Source: Gemmatimonadota bacterium (GTDB lineage: Bacteria; Gemmatimonadota; Gemmatimonadetes; Gemmatimonadales; Gemmatimonadaceae). From it: a DNA stretch of 33,756 nucleotides. The translations under genes were made by a program, and so were the position numbers. Every line of letters starts with the position of its first letter. The first letter of the stretch is position 1. Positions 15,722 to 26,255 of the stretch are shown here, piece by piece. The notes beneath the pieces were generated by a model. The model saw only the letters and a program-made list of their open reading frames with translations. It had not been told where the DNA came from and searched no databases. Location of the stretch: NCBI GenBank assembly GCA_021324635.1, contig JAJPIS010000034.1:1-33756 (forward strand), read 5' to 3'.

Positions 15722-17995
15722 TTAGCGCGAGCCGCTGCTCGCCCCGGCGCTCGCGGCCGCGGCGGGCCCCTGGGCGGCGGGCATGTAGCGGCGGTACCAG
15801 CTCATCATGTAGAGCTGCGTACGGAGGAAGTTGGTGGGCTTCATCCCGCCGGTCCCGTGGAACTCGCCCTCGAACCGGAGGAGCACCGCCGGCACGTGCC
15901 GCATCTTGAGCGCGACATAGTACTCCTCGCTCTGCGGCATCGGCGTACGACGATCCAGCTCGCCCGTCATGATCAGCGTCGGCGTCTTGACGTTCCCGAC
16001 CGACATGAGCGGCGAGTGATCGAGCCACGGCTTGGGGTCCTCCCAGTACGGCTTGTCGAACCAACTGAAGGTGAACAGCGGCACGTCGGTCTCACCGGAC
16101 ATGCTGATCCAGTCGATGACCGGACACCGCACGGCGGCCGCCGCGAAGCGCGTCGTGTGCCCGATCACCCAGCTCGAGAGCACGCCACCGCCGCTGCACC
16201 CGCCCACGAACATGGCGTGCGGGTCGACGTAACCACGGCCCACGACGCTGTCGACGGCCGCCATCAGGTCGTCGTAGTCGGGGCCCGGGTAGTTCTGCGT
16301 GATCGCCGCCCCGAATGGTGAGCCGTACCCCGTGCTCCCGCGGGGGTTGATGTACAGCACGACGAATTTGTTGGCGGCGAAGTTCTGGAACATGTAGCTG
16401 AAGCCGACGTTGTAGTTCCCGTGCGGCCCGCCATGGATCTCGAGGATGAGCGGGTACTTCTGGGCCGGATCGAAGCCCGGCGGCTTGACGACCCATCCCT
16501 GCACGCGCGCGCCGCCGCTCGAGGTCACCCACATCTCCTCGACCTTGCCCAGGTGTATGTGGGAGAGCGCCGCCGTGTTGATGTGCGTGAGCGGGACCAC
16601 CCCGCCGCGCTCTTCCGCGCGGCCGCGATCGGCGCGGCCGGCCGCCAGCGCGACCCGTCCGACTTCCGGCGGGACCAGCGCCGTCGTCACGGTCACGGCC
16701 GCGACGCCGGTGTGCGAGATCGAGCCGAGCGAGAGGACCTGGCTGCCGGCCGTCACCGGGCGCACGGCGCCGCCCGCCGCGACCGGGGCGAAGAACAGGT
16801 TGCGCGTGCCGGTGTCGTCAGCGGTGAAGTACACGCCGCTGTTGTCCGGGGCCCAGTGCAGCTCCTCGGCGTCCCGGTCGAGGGCTGCCGTCGCCAGGCG
16901 CGAGTCGCTCCCGTCGGCGTTCATGACGTAGAGCCCCGTCGCGTGATACGTGTCGTGGGTCGCGGGATAGCCGTGGTACGCGATGTGTCGGCCGTCGGGC
17001 GAGACGATCGGGCCCGACCACGCGCCCCGCTCCGTCGTCAGCCGCCGGACCGCGCCGGAGGCGAGATCGACGGCGTAGATGTTCGACTCGCGGTAGCGGT
17101 AGTCGCCATCGGCCTCGGCCCACCCGTCGAAGATCATCGTGCGCCCGTCCGGGGCCCAGTCCCAGCCCACCGGCCCGGGGAGCCCGTCGAATCGCGCCCC
17201 GACGTTCCACTCACCATGGGTGATCTGCCGCGCGGGGCCGCCGTCGATCTGCACGACGAAAAGGTGCCGGTAGCCCTCCTCCATGAACCCGCGCCGGTCC
17301 TCGCGAAAATGGAGCGTCTCGACCATGCGCGGCGCCTTCGTCCACTTGGCGGAGTCCGGCGGCTTGGGCATGTCGATCGTCCACTGTGGCGGCTTCGGCA
17401 CGAACATCGTGAACCCGATCGACTTGCCGTCGGGGGCCCACTTGATGTCACCGATCTCGGCCCCGGCGTCCGCCCGCGTCAGTTGGGTCGGACTGGGATC
17501 GTCACCCTCCACCCACCGCACGAAGATCTGCGACCCCTTGGGCTCGCCCTCGGCCAGATACGCGATGCGGGTGCCGTCCGGCGACCAGCGGGGCGAGGCG
17601 CCCTTGGCGAACACGCGCGGGTGCGTGCCGTCGGCGCGCATGATCCAGAGTCGCGTCTCGTATCGGTCCTCCACCTTGTTCACCCATCGCCGGGCGTAGA
17701 CGATCTGGGAGCCGTCCGGGGAGATCTGCGGGTCGCTGACACCCTCGAGGTCGAAATAGTGCCCGACCGTGAGCAGCGTGTCCGACGCCGTCTCCTGGGC
17801 CCGCACCGCGGTGGCGGTCCGCGTCGCGAGGAGGAGCACCGCGATCCCGGCCGACCCCGCCCTGCACACGCGCCGCGCGGTCCGCCCGGCGCGCCCGGCG
17901 CGCTCGCTACGCGCGGCCGCCCGGCCGCCTTCCGCTCGGTGGGCGTACCCCGTGTACGCGCCGGACTGCGGGACGACCGACAATTGGCGGGTCAT
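15722..17995 (-). CDS. Exported S9 family prolyl-oligopeptidase-like peptidase
   Basis: A 757-residue serine peptidase. After a long basic N-region, a hydrophobic core (GIAVLLLATRTATAV) ends near RAQ and should direct export. Residues about 75-430 are a beta-propeller with TolB/WD40-like repeats (SPDGSQIVYARR, RWSPDGTRIAYLAEG, KWAPDGKSIGF, DWAPDGRTMIFDG, VSPDGRHIAYHG). Residues about 485-740 are the alpha/beta-hydrolase domain, with HGGPHG oxyanion region at 521-526, nucleophile Ser601 in GGCSGGG, Asp681 in GELDRRTPM and His713 in EFHGTG. All three catalytic residues are present. ATG 17995 has GGAG six bases upstream. It likely trims peptides outside the cytoplasm for nutrition. Confidence 0.94.
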   Translation of the reverse strand: MTRQLSVVPQSGAYTGYAHRAEGGRAAARSERAGRAGRTARRVCRAGSAGIAVLLLATRTATAVRAQETASDTLLTVGHYFDLEGVSDPQISPDGSQIVYARRWVNKVEDRYETRLWIMRADGTHPRVFAKGASPRWSPDGTRIAYLAEGEPKGSQIFVRWVEGDDPSPTQLTRADAGAEIGDIKWAPDGKSIGFTMFVPKPPQWTIDMPKPPDSAKWTKAPRMVETLHFREDRRGFMEEGYRHLFVVQIDGGPARQITHGEWNVGARFDGLPGPVGWDWAPDGRTMIFDGWAEADGDYRYRESNIYAVDLASGAVRRLTTERGAWSGPIVSPDGRHIAYHGYPATHDTYHATGLYVMNADGSDSRLATAALDRDAEELHWAPDNSGVYFTADDTGTRNLFFAPVAAGGAVRPVTAGSQVLSLGSISHTGVAAVTVTTALVPPEVGRVALAAGRADRGRAEERGGVVPLTHINTAALSHIHLGKVEEMWVTSSGGARVQGWVVKPPGFDPAQKYPLILEIHGGPHGNYNVGFSYMFQNFAANKFVVLYINPRGSTGYGSPFGAAITQNYPGPDYDDLMAAVDSVVGRGYVDPHAMFVGGCSGGGVLSSWVIGHTTRFAAAAVRCPVIDWISMSGETDVPLFTFSWFDKPYWEDPKPWLDHSPLMSVGNVKTPTLIMTGELDRRTPMPQSEEYYVALKMRHVPAVLLRFEGEFHGTGGMKPTNFLRTQLYMMSWYRRYMPAAQGPAAAASAGASSGSR

Positions 17996-18128
17996 TCGGG
18001 CTCCAGGCTCGAGGTGAAGGGCGGTCGATCGTACGGGACCGGCCGCTTCCCGTCAAGCACCGCGGGCGGGCGCGGGCACCGGACGCACCTGCGACCGACG
18101 CCCCGGGCGGCCGCCGCTCACCGCGCGA

Positions 18129-18566
18129 TCAGTCCGCGCGCTCGTAGACGGCGCGCGTCCAGCGGCGGACGGTGTCCCGCAACTCGTCGGCGACCCGCGC
18201 CGGCACGGCGCCCGCCAACGTGCGTCGGACGACGGCGTTGATCGCGGTCACGATCTCGCCGACGTGCGCGCCCTGTGCGCGCAGCTCGTGGACGTACGAC
18301 ACCACCGCCTCGCGCAACCTGGCGCGCGCCTCGGCGTGATCGAGCTGCGTCGAGTGGGGCCGGACCACCTCCGCCACCGCCTGCGCCATCGACCGCTGCC
18401 GGGCGGCCGGCACGAGCGGCGGCGGGGAGTCGGCCGCCGCGGGGTCCGGCGGGAGGGGGGCGGAGGAGAGGGGGAGGGGGAGGGGGGAAGGGGGAGGGTG
18501 AGGGGAAGACGTGTGGGCCGGCGATGACGGGGAGGAGGAGCGCGGTTCGGGGCGCTGCATGTGCAT
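18129..18566 (-). CDS. Small unknown protein, family member A
   Basis: Not a family I can name. From ATG 18566, chosen because GAGG lies six bases upstream, it has 145 residues; ATG 18590 is an alternative. Residues about 5-50 are a Pro/Ser-rich disordered stretch encoded by a pyrimidine-rich tract. The C-terminal ~90 residues are helical: LREAVVSYVHELRAQGAHVG, EIVTAINAVVRR and a last helix LRDTVRRWTRAVYERAD. This C-terminal layout (LRxxG, about four residues, E-x-IV, then a final W...Y helix) matches the two small proteins at 25782-26255 and 26243-26650, so the three look like paralogues. No signal peptide or membrane span is seen. Confidence 0.72.
   Translation of the reverse strand: MHMQRPEPRSSSPSSPAHTSSPHPPPSPLPLPLSSAPLPPDPAAADSPPPLVPAARQRSMAQAVAEVVRPHSTQLDHAEARARLREAVVSYVHELRAQGAHVGEIVTAINAVVRRTLAGAVPARVADELRDTVRRWTRAVYERAD
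18451..18506 (+). other. G-tract cluster with G-quadruplex potential
   Basis: The plus strand carries a run of closely spaced G tracts of four to six bases separated by single A or short AAG/CGGA spacers. This easily satisfies a four-tract quadruplex pattern. It lies on the strand opposite the coding strand of member A, inside its Pro/Ser-rich segment. Structure formation is inferred, not shown. Confidence 0.45.
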
Positions 18567-19016
18567 CGGGAACCTCATCCTGTGGGCCATCGTCCGGGCA
18601 GGCGGGCCAGACGACCTGGCTCCCAACTTACCGCACTCTCCCCGCGCCGGCGCAAGGCGGCATTGTAACAGTCGATCCGCCAGCGGCGGCCGCGCCCCAC
18701 ACGCCACTGGAGGACACACGCATCATCTCCTTGTGCGCGCGCGGCTTGGTCCGAACCGCAGAGGCCGGCGCTCGCGCTCGCAATGCGCTGCGCGTCACCC
18801 GCGGTACACGTTGTGCGTTGGGCTCGACCGGAGACCCGGAGCGTCATCGGAGCGACTGTGTCCAGGGCTAGACCCGGCCGACAGTCCCCTGCCGCGACCC
18901 GGGCCTCGCCCTTTGTGTGCACCGTCGAGGCGCAGGGGGCAGCATGGCGGGACCGCGCGGCGCATGTTATGTGGGGCTGACCCACACGCGGCTGCCCAGC
19001 CCTGCCTGGAGGCTCG
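18567..19016. other. 450-bp divergent intergenic region
   Basis: This is the longest gene-free stretch in the window. It separates member A from the TauE/SafE permease and should carry both promoters. One candidate -10 element for member A is annotated separately. No repeat, RNA gene or conserved small ORF with a ribosome-binding site was recognised. The permease end has a strong GGAGG five bases before its ATG. Confidence 0.5.
18662..18670 (-). promoter_or_regulatory. Candidate extended -10 promoter element
   Basis: Read on the minus strand this is TGTTACAAT, a TGn-TACAAT extended -10 element. It stands out in a very GC-rich background about 95 bases upstream of the start of member A. There is no matching -35 box. 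The assignment rests on similarity to the sigma-70 consensus only. Confidence 0.35.
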
Positions 19017-19805
19017 ATGCGACCGTCTCGGTTTCAGCTGGCCATCGGATTCGGCACGAATTTTCTCGATGCGCTCGGCATCGGATCGTTCGCGACCACG
19101 ACGGCCGCGTTCAAGGCGCGCGGGATGGTCGCCGACGAGCGAATCCCGGGAACCCTCAACGTCGGACATGCGCTCCCCACGATAGTCGAGGCGGCGATCT
19201 ACATCACGGTCATCCAGGTGGACCGACTCACGCTCGCGAGTCTCATTGCTGCCTCCGTGATCGGTGCCTGGCTCGGCGCCGGTGTGGTGGCGCGGTGGCC
19301 GCGCCGGCGCGTGCAGCGCGGGATGGCGGTCGCCCTCGTGCTCACCGGCCTGTTCATCGCGCTCCGGCAGCTTCACCTCTTCCCGCCCGGTGGCGGCGCG
19401 CTCGGCCTGTCGGGCGCGCGACTTGGCCTCGGTCTCGTCGGCAACGGTATCTTCGGCGCCCTCATGACCCTGGGCGTCGGGCTCTACGCGCCCTGCATGG
19501 GCATGGTGAGCCTGCTCGGGATGAATCCGACGGCGGCGTTCCCGATCATGATGGCCTCGTGCGCCTTCCTCATGCCGGTCGCCAGCGCGCGCTTCATCCG
19601 CGCCGGCGCCTACGACCGCCGCGCGGCGCTCGGCCTCGCCATCGGTGGAGTTCCCGGCGTGCTGCTCGCCGCCTACCTCGTGAAGTCGCTTCCGCTGCAA
19701 GCCGTCCAGTGGCTCGTCGTCCTGGTCGTCTGCTCGACGGCCGCGGCGATGTGGCGCTCCAGCCTCGCCCCGGAGCCTGTCCTCGCCGAGGCGGCGCCCG
19801 CCTAA
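19017..19805 (+). CDS. TauE/SafE (TSUP) family membrane permease
   Basis: A 262-residue integral membrane protein of the sulfite/sulfonate exporter-like TSUP family. The N-terminal repeat has the family's LAIGFGTNFLDALGIGSFAT segment followed by TTAAFKARGMVADERIPGTL. The second half carries LGLGLVGNGIFGALMTLGVG, then LYAPCMGMVSLLGMNP and FPIMMASCAFLMPVASARF, the equivalent of the conserved repeat. About eight hydrophobic spans are visible. ATG 19017 follows GGAGG at ideal spacing. Members export sulfite, sulfoacetate or other small anions, but no linked sulfur gene supports a choice here. It is convergent with the DmpA-type peptidase. Confidence 0.9.
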   Translation: MRPSRFQLAIGFGTNFLDALGIGSFATTTAAFKARGMVADERIPGTLNVGHALPTIVEAAIYITVIQVDRLTLASLIAASVIGAWLGAGVVARWPRRRVQRGMAVALVLTGLFIALRQLHLFPPGGGALGLSGARLGLGLVGNGIFGALMTLGVGLYAPCMGMVSLLGMNPTAAFPIMMASCAFLMPVASARFIRAGAYDRRAALGLAIGGVPGVLLAAYLVKSLPLQAVQWLVVLVVCSTAAAMWRSSLAPEPVLAEAAPA

Positions 19806-19806
19806 C

Positions 19807-19839
19807 GGGCGCCTACCGGGCGCCTACCGGGCGCCTACC
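19807..19839. repeat. 11-bp tandem repeat between convergent genes
   Basis: Three perfect copies of GGGCGCCTACC begin one base after the permease stop codon. The third copy contains the stop codon of the convergent peptidase gene (TAG on the minus strand, 19835-19837), and each copy repeats that same potential stop. Confidence 0.9.
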
Positions 19840-21043
19840 GGGTCGGGCCGCCGAGTGTGCGGTCCCAGTGGAGTGCGTGATACCGCTCGAGCACGGCGAC
19901 TGTCCGGTCGATCGGGATCGCGTCGACGGCGTGTCCACGGTACGTGACCGGCGTCGCGCGGAACAGGGAGTTCACCACGGCCTCCTCCGTTGCCTCGACC
20001 ACCGCCTCGAAGAGCGGTGCCAGCTCGTCGTGCCGCAGCTCGATGTACGTCGCCGGGTGAAGTCCCGGGCCGGGCGGCGCGCGGTGCCGGCGCACGCTCT
20101 CGGCGGTCGAGAAGGCAAGGACGTACTCGCCGGAGCCCGGCCCGGCGAACGAGCCCGCGCGACCCAGGCCGAGCGCCGCCCGCTTGGCCAGCCGCTCGAG
20201 ATCGTGCGGCGAGAGGGGGGCGTCGGTCGCGACGACGACCATGCATGAGCCCAGCCCCTCGTTCCCGAGCGGCTCCGCGGGGAGGCCGAGGGTCGTGCGG
20301 AACGCGTGGCGTCCCAGCTCGCGCCCGACCGGCGCGCCGTTGATCGAGAGCACGCCGCCGAAGTTCGTCTGCACCAGGACGCCGACGGTATACGAGCCGT
20401 ACGCCGGCGGGATGCGGCGGGAACTCGTGCCGATGCCGCCCTTCCATCCGAGGGCCTGCGTGCCGGTGCCCGCGCCGACCGACCCTTCGTCGACCGGGCC
20501 GCCACGGGCACCCTCGAGGGCCGATCGCACGTCCGCCTCGGTGATCGGCCGGAGGCGGATGTCGTTCAGCCCGCCGTCGTTCGTCTCGCCGATGACGGGA
20601 TTGATCGAGCGCACCTCCTCCATCCCGGGCTGCCCCAGCAGGTAGGCGACCATCGCGTCGGCCGCCCGCCAGACGCACAGTGTGCACGTCAGCAGGATCG
20701 GCGTCTCCAGCTCGGCGTTCTCCTGGAGCTGCGTGACGCCCAGCAGCTTGCCGAATCCGTTCATGACGAACAGCCCCGCCGGCACACGATCCTGGAAGAC
20801 ATTGCCGGGATGCGGGAGGATCGCGGTGACGCCCGTGTTGACCGTGTCGCCGGCGTGGACCGTGATCTGTCCGACCCGCACGCCCGCCACATCGGTGATG
20901 GCGTCGAGCGGACCGGGCTCGAACACGCCGATCACGATGCCGACGTCGCGGGCGCGCGGCCGCGCACCTGCCTGCCCCTGCGCGCCCGCCCCGTCAGCCA
21001 TGAGCGCGGCGACCGCGAGCGAGATCCCCACGAGTGTGTTCAC
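19835..21043 (-). CDS. Exported P1/DmpA-family (S58) peptidase
   Basis: A 402-residue N-terminal-nucleophile aminopeptidase of the DmpA family, enzymes that self-cleave to expose a catalytic serine and release N-terminal residues from peptides or beta-peptides. Family segments seen: AITDVAGVRVGQITV, ETPILLTCTL, VIGETNDGGLNDI, GSVGAGTGTQALGWKGGIGT, YTVGVLVQTNFGG, and the nucleophile site GLGSCMVVVATDAPLS, with Ser266 after Gly265 as the predicted cleavage point. Residues 1-22 (VGISLAVAALMADGAGAQ) look like a signal peptide, so it is probably periplasmic or secreted. The start is GTG 21043 with GGAG about ten bases upstream. All family motifs are intact. Confidence 0.93.
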   Translation of the reverse strand: MNTLVGISLAVAALMADGAGAQGQAGARPRARDVGIVIGVFEPGPLDAITDVAGVRVGQITVHAGDTVNTGVTAILPHPGNVFQDRVPAGLFVMNGFGKLLGVTQLQENAELETPILLTCTLCVWRAADAMVAYLLGQPGMEEVRSINPVIGETNDGGLNDIRLRPITEADVRSALEGARGGPVDEGSVGAGTGTQALGWKGGIGTSSRRIPPAYGSYTVGVLVQTNFGGVLSINGAPVGRELGRHAFRTTLGLPAEPLGNEGLGSCMVVVATDAPLSPHDLERLAKRAALGLGRAGSFAGPGSGEYVLAFSTAESVRRHRAPPGPGLHPATYIELRHDELAPLFEAVVEATEEAVVNSLFRATPVTYRGHAVDAIPIDRTVAVLERYHALHWDRTLGGPTR

Positions 21044-21072
21044 GATGGCCCATCTCCGGAACGGAATGGCGA

Positions 21073-23079
<2,007 letters not shown>

Positions 23080-23347
23080 CGCTCGATGTCGCGGCAACGC
23101 GGACGGGCCGAGGACACGGAGGACACGGCGTGCGAGATCACGGAAGGTCGGGAGTGAACGGGTGCGGAGCGCCCTCGAGCGTGCCGGGCGCGGAGCGCCA
23201 TGAACGTATACAAAGCCGCCTGCCAGTGCACCCCGCGCACCATGGTCGGCCATCGCCCTGCCACGGACCGGCCCGGACGCGTCCCGCTTCCAGGGCGCCT
23301 CACGGCGTCGGCTGGCAGGCTCCGCGACCGGCGGCCATCCTTCGAGC
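23080..23347. other. Divergent region between two kinase genes
   Basis: This 268-bp spacer separates the divergent kinases. The only AT-rich patch is GTATAC at about 23206-23211, extended as CGTATACAAAG, which could supply a -10 element on either strand; no -35 box accompanies it. No repeat or small gene was recognised. Confidence 0.35.
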
Positions 23348-25264
23348 GTGGAGCCGTCCAGCGTCACGCGCCCGCGTTCCATCGAGCGAACCCTCCCGCT
23401 CCTGATTTCCGTGCTGCTCCTGGCGGCCGTCGGCGGCTCGACTTGGACCGCCTACGAGCGCGTGCGCGGGGTGCTGGTCTCCGCGGGAGGTGAGCGGCTG
23501 CGGAACGCCTCGTCGGTGACCGCGCTGCTCATGGGGCAGGCGCTGGCGCGGTATCGGAGTGGATTGGCGGCAGCCGCGGCCGACCCGGCGCTCGGGCGCT
23601 ATCTCGCCGACGGCGCGCACGCCCACGCCGCGCGGGTGGCCCTGGCCGCCGCCTGGTCGTTCGACAACGTCCCGCGCACCCGCAGCGAGTTGCGTCGGCG
23701 CGACGGCACCGTCGTCCTCGACACCGCCCGCGGGACCGTACCGCGTGGATCGGGGTGGATCGATCGCGCGATCGATGCCGCGCGGCTCGTGCCGGGGGAA
23801 CCGGCCGTCGGGCCGCTCCACACGGTCGGCGACTCGACGCTCGTCGAGACCATCGTCCCGATCGCCACCCCGGCAGGTCCCGCGCGCGCCGGTGGGTCGG
23901 CCGACGGAGGCATCGCCGGATACCTGAGCGTCGTCGGATTCCTGTCCGTCACCGGCGCGCGGCCGATCCGGGATCTGATCGGCGGACAGGCGACGGTGCT
24001 CATGGGATCGCCCGCCGAAGGCGACTGGACCACCCTCGAGAGACCCGCGGCGCCGCCGTCGGCCCGCGTGGAGCCGGGTCGCCCCGTCGTCTTCGCCGGC
24101 GCGACCGGCGGCACGCGCATCGGTGCCGCCTCGCTGATCGTCGGGACGCCCTGGGCGCTGTGGGTGGAGCAGCCGCTGGACGTCGTGCTCGCGCCGATGC
24201 ACGAGCTGCTGGGGCAGATGATGGCGGTGGCAGGGCTGTTCGTACTCGTCGCGGTCGGGGGCGCCTGGGTCATCAGTCGGCAGATCACCAGCCCGCTGGT
24301 CGCCCTCACCGAGGCCGCCGAGCAGGTCGCGCGGGCCGAGCCACGCATCGCGCCCGCCGGCGGCCAGGGCGACGAGATCGAGCGTCTGACGGACGCGTTC
24401 CGCCGGATGGCGAGGCGGGTGCACGACTCGCTCGCCATCGCCGAGGCGGCGCGTGCCGACGCCGAGTCGTCGAATCAGGCCAAGGGTGTTTTCCTGGCGA
24501 CCATCTCGCACGAGCTCCGCACGCCCCTCAATGCCATCACCGGCTACGCGGCCCTGTTGGAGGATGGGATCCGCGGCGCACTGTCGCACGAGCAGGCCAA
24601 TGATGTCGGGCGCATCCGCCGTGCGGCGCAGCACCTCCTCGGCCTCATCACCGACCTGCTGGACTTCGCCAAACTGGAAGCCGGAGAAGTGCGCGTCGGG
24701 ATCATGGACGTGCCGGTGCAAGTCGCGCTGGCCGAGGCGGCGACGATGGTGGATCCGCAGGCGCGGGCCAAGCAACTGACCGTCGAGTGTCAGCCCGTCG
24801 CTCCCGGCCTCGCCGCCCGCGCTGATCGCGACAAGGTACTCCAGATCCTGCTCAACCTCCTGTCGAACGCGATCAAGTTCACGCGCGCGGGGGGCCGGGT
24901 CGTGATGAGCGCCGCTGCGGCCGACGAGCAGGTCCGGATCGTGGTCCGCGATACCGGGCGGGGCATCGCCCGGGATCAGCTCGCGCGCGTCTTCGATCCG
25001 TTCGTGCAGGTCGGACGACGGCTGGCGGCACCTGGCGAGGGAGGGGTGGGCCTCGGACTGGCGATCAGTCGCGAGCTCGCCCAGGTGATGGGCGGCACGC
25101 TGACCGTCGACAGCGCGGTGGGCGAGGGCTCGACGTTCGTGCTGACGCTCCCCCGGGGCGCCGGCGGGGTCGAGCCCCCTCAGGGGGGGACGGTGGCACT
25201 CGCGAGCTCCAGCGCGCGCAGGATGCGCTCGGCCTTGTCCGGCCCCGGCACCGAGAGCGGCTGA
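23348..25264 (+). CDS. HAMP-type sensor histidine kinase
   Basis: A 638-residue membrane kinase starting at GTG 23348. First membrane span about 14-32, then an extracytoplasmic region of about 250 residues that may be a Cache/PAS-like sensor (it includes RRRDGTVVLDTARGTV and a later GTPWALWVEQPL segment). Second span about 291-309, HAMP about 310-362, HisKA with His388 in ATISHELRTPLNA, and an ATPase domain with NLLSNAIKFT, DTGRGIA and GVGLGLAISRELA. The catalytic fold ends near FVLTLP. The last ~30 residues are low-complexity and overlap the 3' end of the convergent relaxase-like gene. No response regulator is adjacent; its divergent neighbour is a paralogue in the kinase core. Confidence 0.93.
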   Translation: MEPSSVTRPRSIERTLPLLISVLLLAAVGGSTWTAYERVRGVLVSAGGERLRNASSVTALLMGQALARYRSGLAAAAADPALGRYLADGAHAHAARVALAAAWSFDNVPRTRSELRRRDGTVVLDTARGTVPRGSGWIDRAIDAARLVPGEPAVGPLHTVGDSTLVETIVPIATPAGPARAGGSADGGIAGYLSVVGFLSVTGARPIRDLIGGQATVLMGSPAEGDWTTLERPAAPPSARVEPGRPVVFAGATGGTRIGAASLIVGTPWALWVEQPLDVVLAPMHELLGQMMAVAGLFVLVAVGGAWVISRQITSPLVALTEAAEQVARAEPRIAPAGGQGDEIERLTDAFRRMARRVHDSLAIAEAARADAESSNQAKGVFLATISHELRTPLNAITGYAALLEDGIRGALSHEQANDVGRIRRAAQHLLGLITDLLDFAKLEAGEVRVGIMDVPVQVALAEAATMVDPQARAKQLTVECQPVAPGLAARADRDKVLQILLNLLSNAIKFTRAGGRVVMSAAAADEQVRIVVRDTGRGIARDQLARVFDPFVQVGRRLAAPGEGGVGLGLAISRELAQVMGGTLTVDSAVGEGSTFVLTLPRGAGGVEPPQGGTVALASSSARRMRSALSGPGTESG

Positions 25265-25674
25265 TCCCAGGCATCGACGCGGGCGGCAATGAGGTGCAGG
25301 CAATCGCCCTCCGCCCCCCGCGCTGCCTCCGCCCCGGCGCGCCGCACGAGCACGTAGGCCGCCGAGCCGAAGCCCAGGCGCTCGGCGTAGAGCTGCCCGA
25401 TGGTCGCCCAGTCGGCGTCGCCCAGCACCTCGCCGTCGGACGCGGCCAACGAGACGTGGTACACGGCCTCCCGATGACAGGGCCGCGCGAGTTCCCGGGC
25501 CGTGAACTCGCGTTCGAGCGCCTCGATCGTCCGCCCCAGCATTGTCCCGCCGACGACGGCGCCCTCGGGCGGCAGCCCTGGCTCACCGCCGCGACCGCGA
25601 CTGGCGGGGCCCCAGCCGAACGCGGCCCGGAGCGCCTTTCGCACCGTTCGCGATGTTTCGATGGTCAGTTGCAT
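25180..25674 (-). CDS. Degenerate relaxase-like domain protein
   Basis: A 164-residue protein that resembles part of the MobA/VirD2-type relaxase domain (nicking enzymes of plasmid transfer). Matching blocks: GGTMLGRTIEALEREFTA, VYHVSLAASDGEVLGDADWA, TIGQLYAERLGFGSAAYVLV and DCLHLIAARVD, which parallel the relaxase order (NxxG, YHxSLS..GE.L.D..W, Y...GFG...Y..VRH, HxHIVA.RV). The usual histidine cluster is degraded: C-L-H replaces H-x-H and RR replaces the RH before it, and no N-terminal catalytic tyrosine motif is evident. It is therefore probably not an active nickase. ATG 25674 has GAGG upstream. The 3' end overlaps the convergent kinase gene by 85 bp. It sits beside two small unknown proteins. 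Assignment by eye only. Confidence 0.6.
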   Translation of the reverse strand: MQLTIETSRTVRKALRAAFGWGPASRGRGGEPGLPPEGAVVGGTMLGRTIEALEREFTARELARPCHREAVYHVSLAASDGEVLGDADWATIGQLYAERLGFGSAAYVLVRRAGAEAARGAEGDCLHLIAARVDAWDQPLSVPGPDKAERILRALELASATVPP

Positions 25675-25781
25675 GTCTAGCAGCCTCGAGGGCATATGCC
25701 GTGCCGCGCCCGCGGCAGCCCGGCGACACGGCCCGGCACTTGCGGACGCCGCGCGGAAGTATCTCCGAGCGCAGGACCCGG

Positions 25782-26255
25782 ATGCCCCTCGACAATCCAA
25801 GCCTGTCACAGACCGACCGGCGCCGGCCGCAGCAGGGTCCCGAACGGGCCGCGCGTGGCGCACTGGTCGCGCGCATCCACGCAGCCCTGGATCGTGCGAC
25901 GCAGTCGGCGGCGGAACACCTCGACCGCCCGTCCTCCCTCGCGGAGCTCGAGGCGGACCTCGTGCGGCTGCACCGCGAGACCGCCGAGCGCCGCCTCGCG
26001 CTTCAGGACTCGGTCAGGGCCCTGGGGCTGGCCCTGCGCCAGGAAGGCATCCAGCCGGAGCGCCTCGTTCCGGTCCTCCGGGACGCCCTGGGTGAGGCCG
26101 GCGTCGAAGCGCACGCGACCGTCGCCCCGCTTCCGCTCGCCGCGGACGCACTGCGGTGGGGGATCGAAGGATACTACGGGGAGGGTACCGGCGCGGGCGC
26201 CGAGGGCGCGCGCGGCGCCGGCGCGATCCGACCGGACGGCCCTCAGTCGCCGTAG
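25782..26255 (+). CDS. Small unknown protein, family member B
   Basis: A 157-residue protein of unrecognised family, from ATG 25782 with AGGA upstream. It is mostly helical: an Arg/Gln-rich start, then LVARIHAALDRATQSAAEHL, LAELEADLVRLHRETAERRL, DSVRALGLALRQEGIQP and ERLVPVLRDALGEAG, ending with LRWGIEGYYGEG. The last ~25 residues are Gly/Ala-rich. The LRQEG-IQPERLV segment and the W-x-IEGYYG end match the convergent member C (LRECG-VPPEHIV, W-x-IEGYYGD) and, less exactly, member A. The gene is divergent from the relaxase-like gene with about 107 bases between starts. No signal peptide, membrane span or catalytic motif is seen. Confidence 0.75.
   Translation: MPLDNPSLSQTDRRRPQQGPERAARGALVARIHAALDRATQSAAEHLDRPSSLAELEADLVRLHRETAERRLALQDSVRALGLALRQEGIQPERLVPVLRDALGEAGVEAHATVAPLPLAADALRWGIEGYYGEGTGAGAEGARGAGAIRPDGPQSP

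Noticed and set aside
16421-18241. A long plus-strand frame opposite the S9 peptidase
   Set aside because: Antisense to a gene with a complete catalytic triad and propeller repeats; no independent support.
18795-19700. A minus-strand frame opposite the TauE/SafE permease
   Set aside because: His/Arg/Glu-rich shadow of a membrane protein gene, without a ribosome-binding site or domain.
25173-25190. CCCCCT-CA-GGGGGG as an intrinsic terminator for the kinase and relaxase-like genes
   Set aside because: The stem lies inside the kinase reading frame and at the very stop of the other gene, the loop is only two bases, and no T-tract follows.
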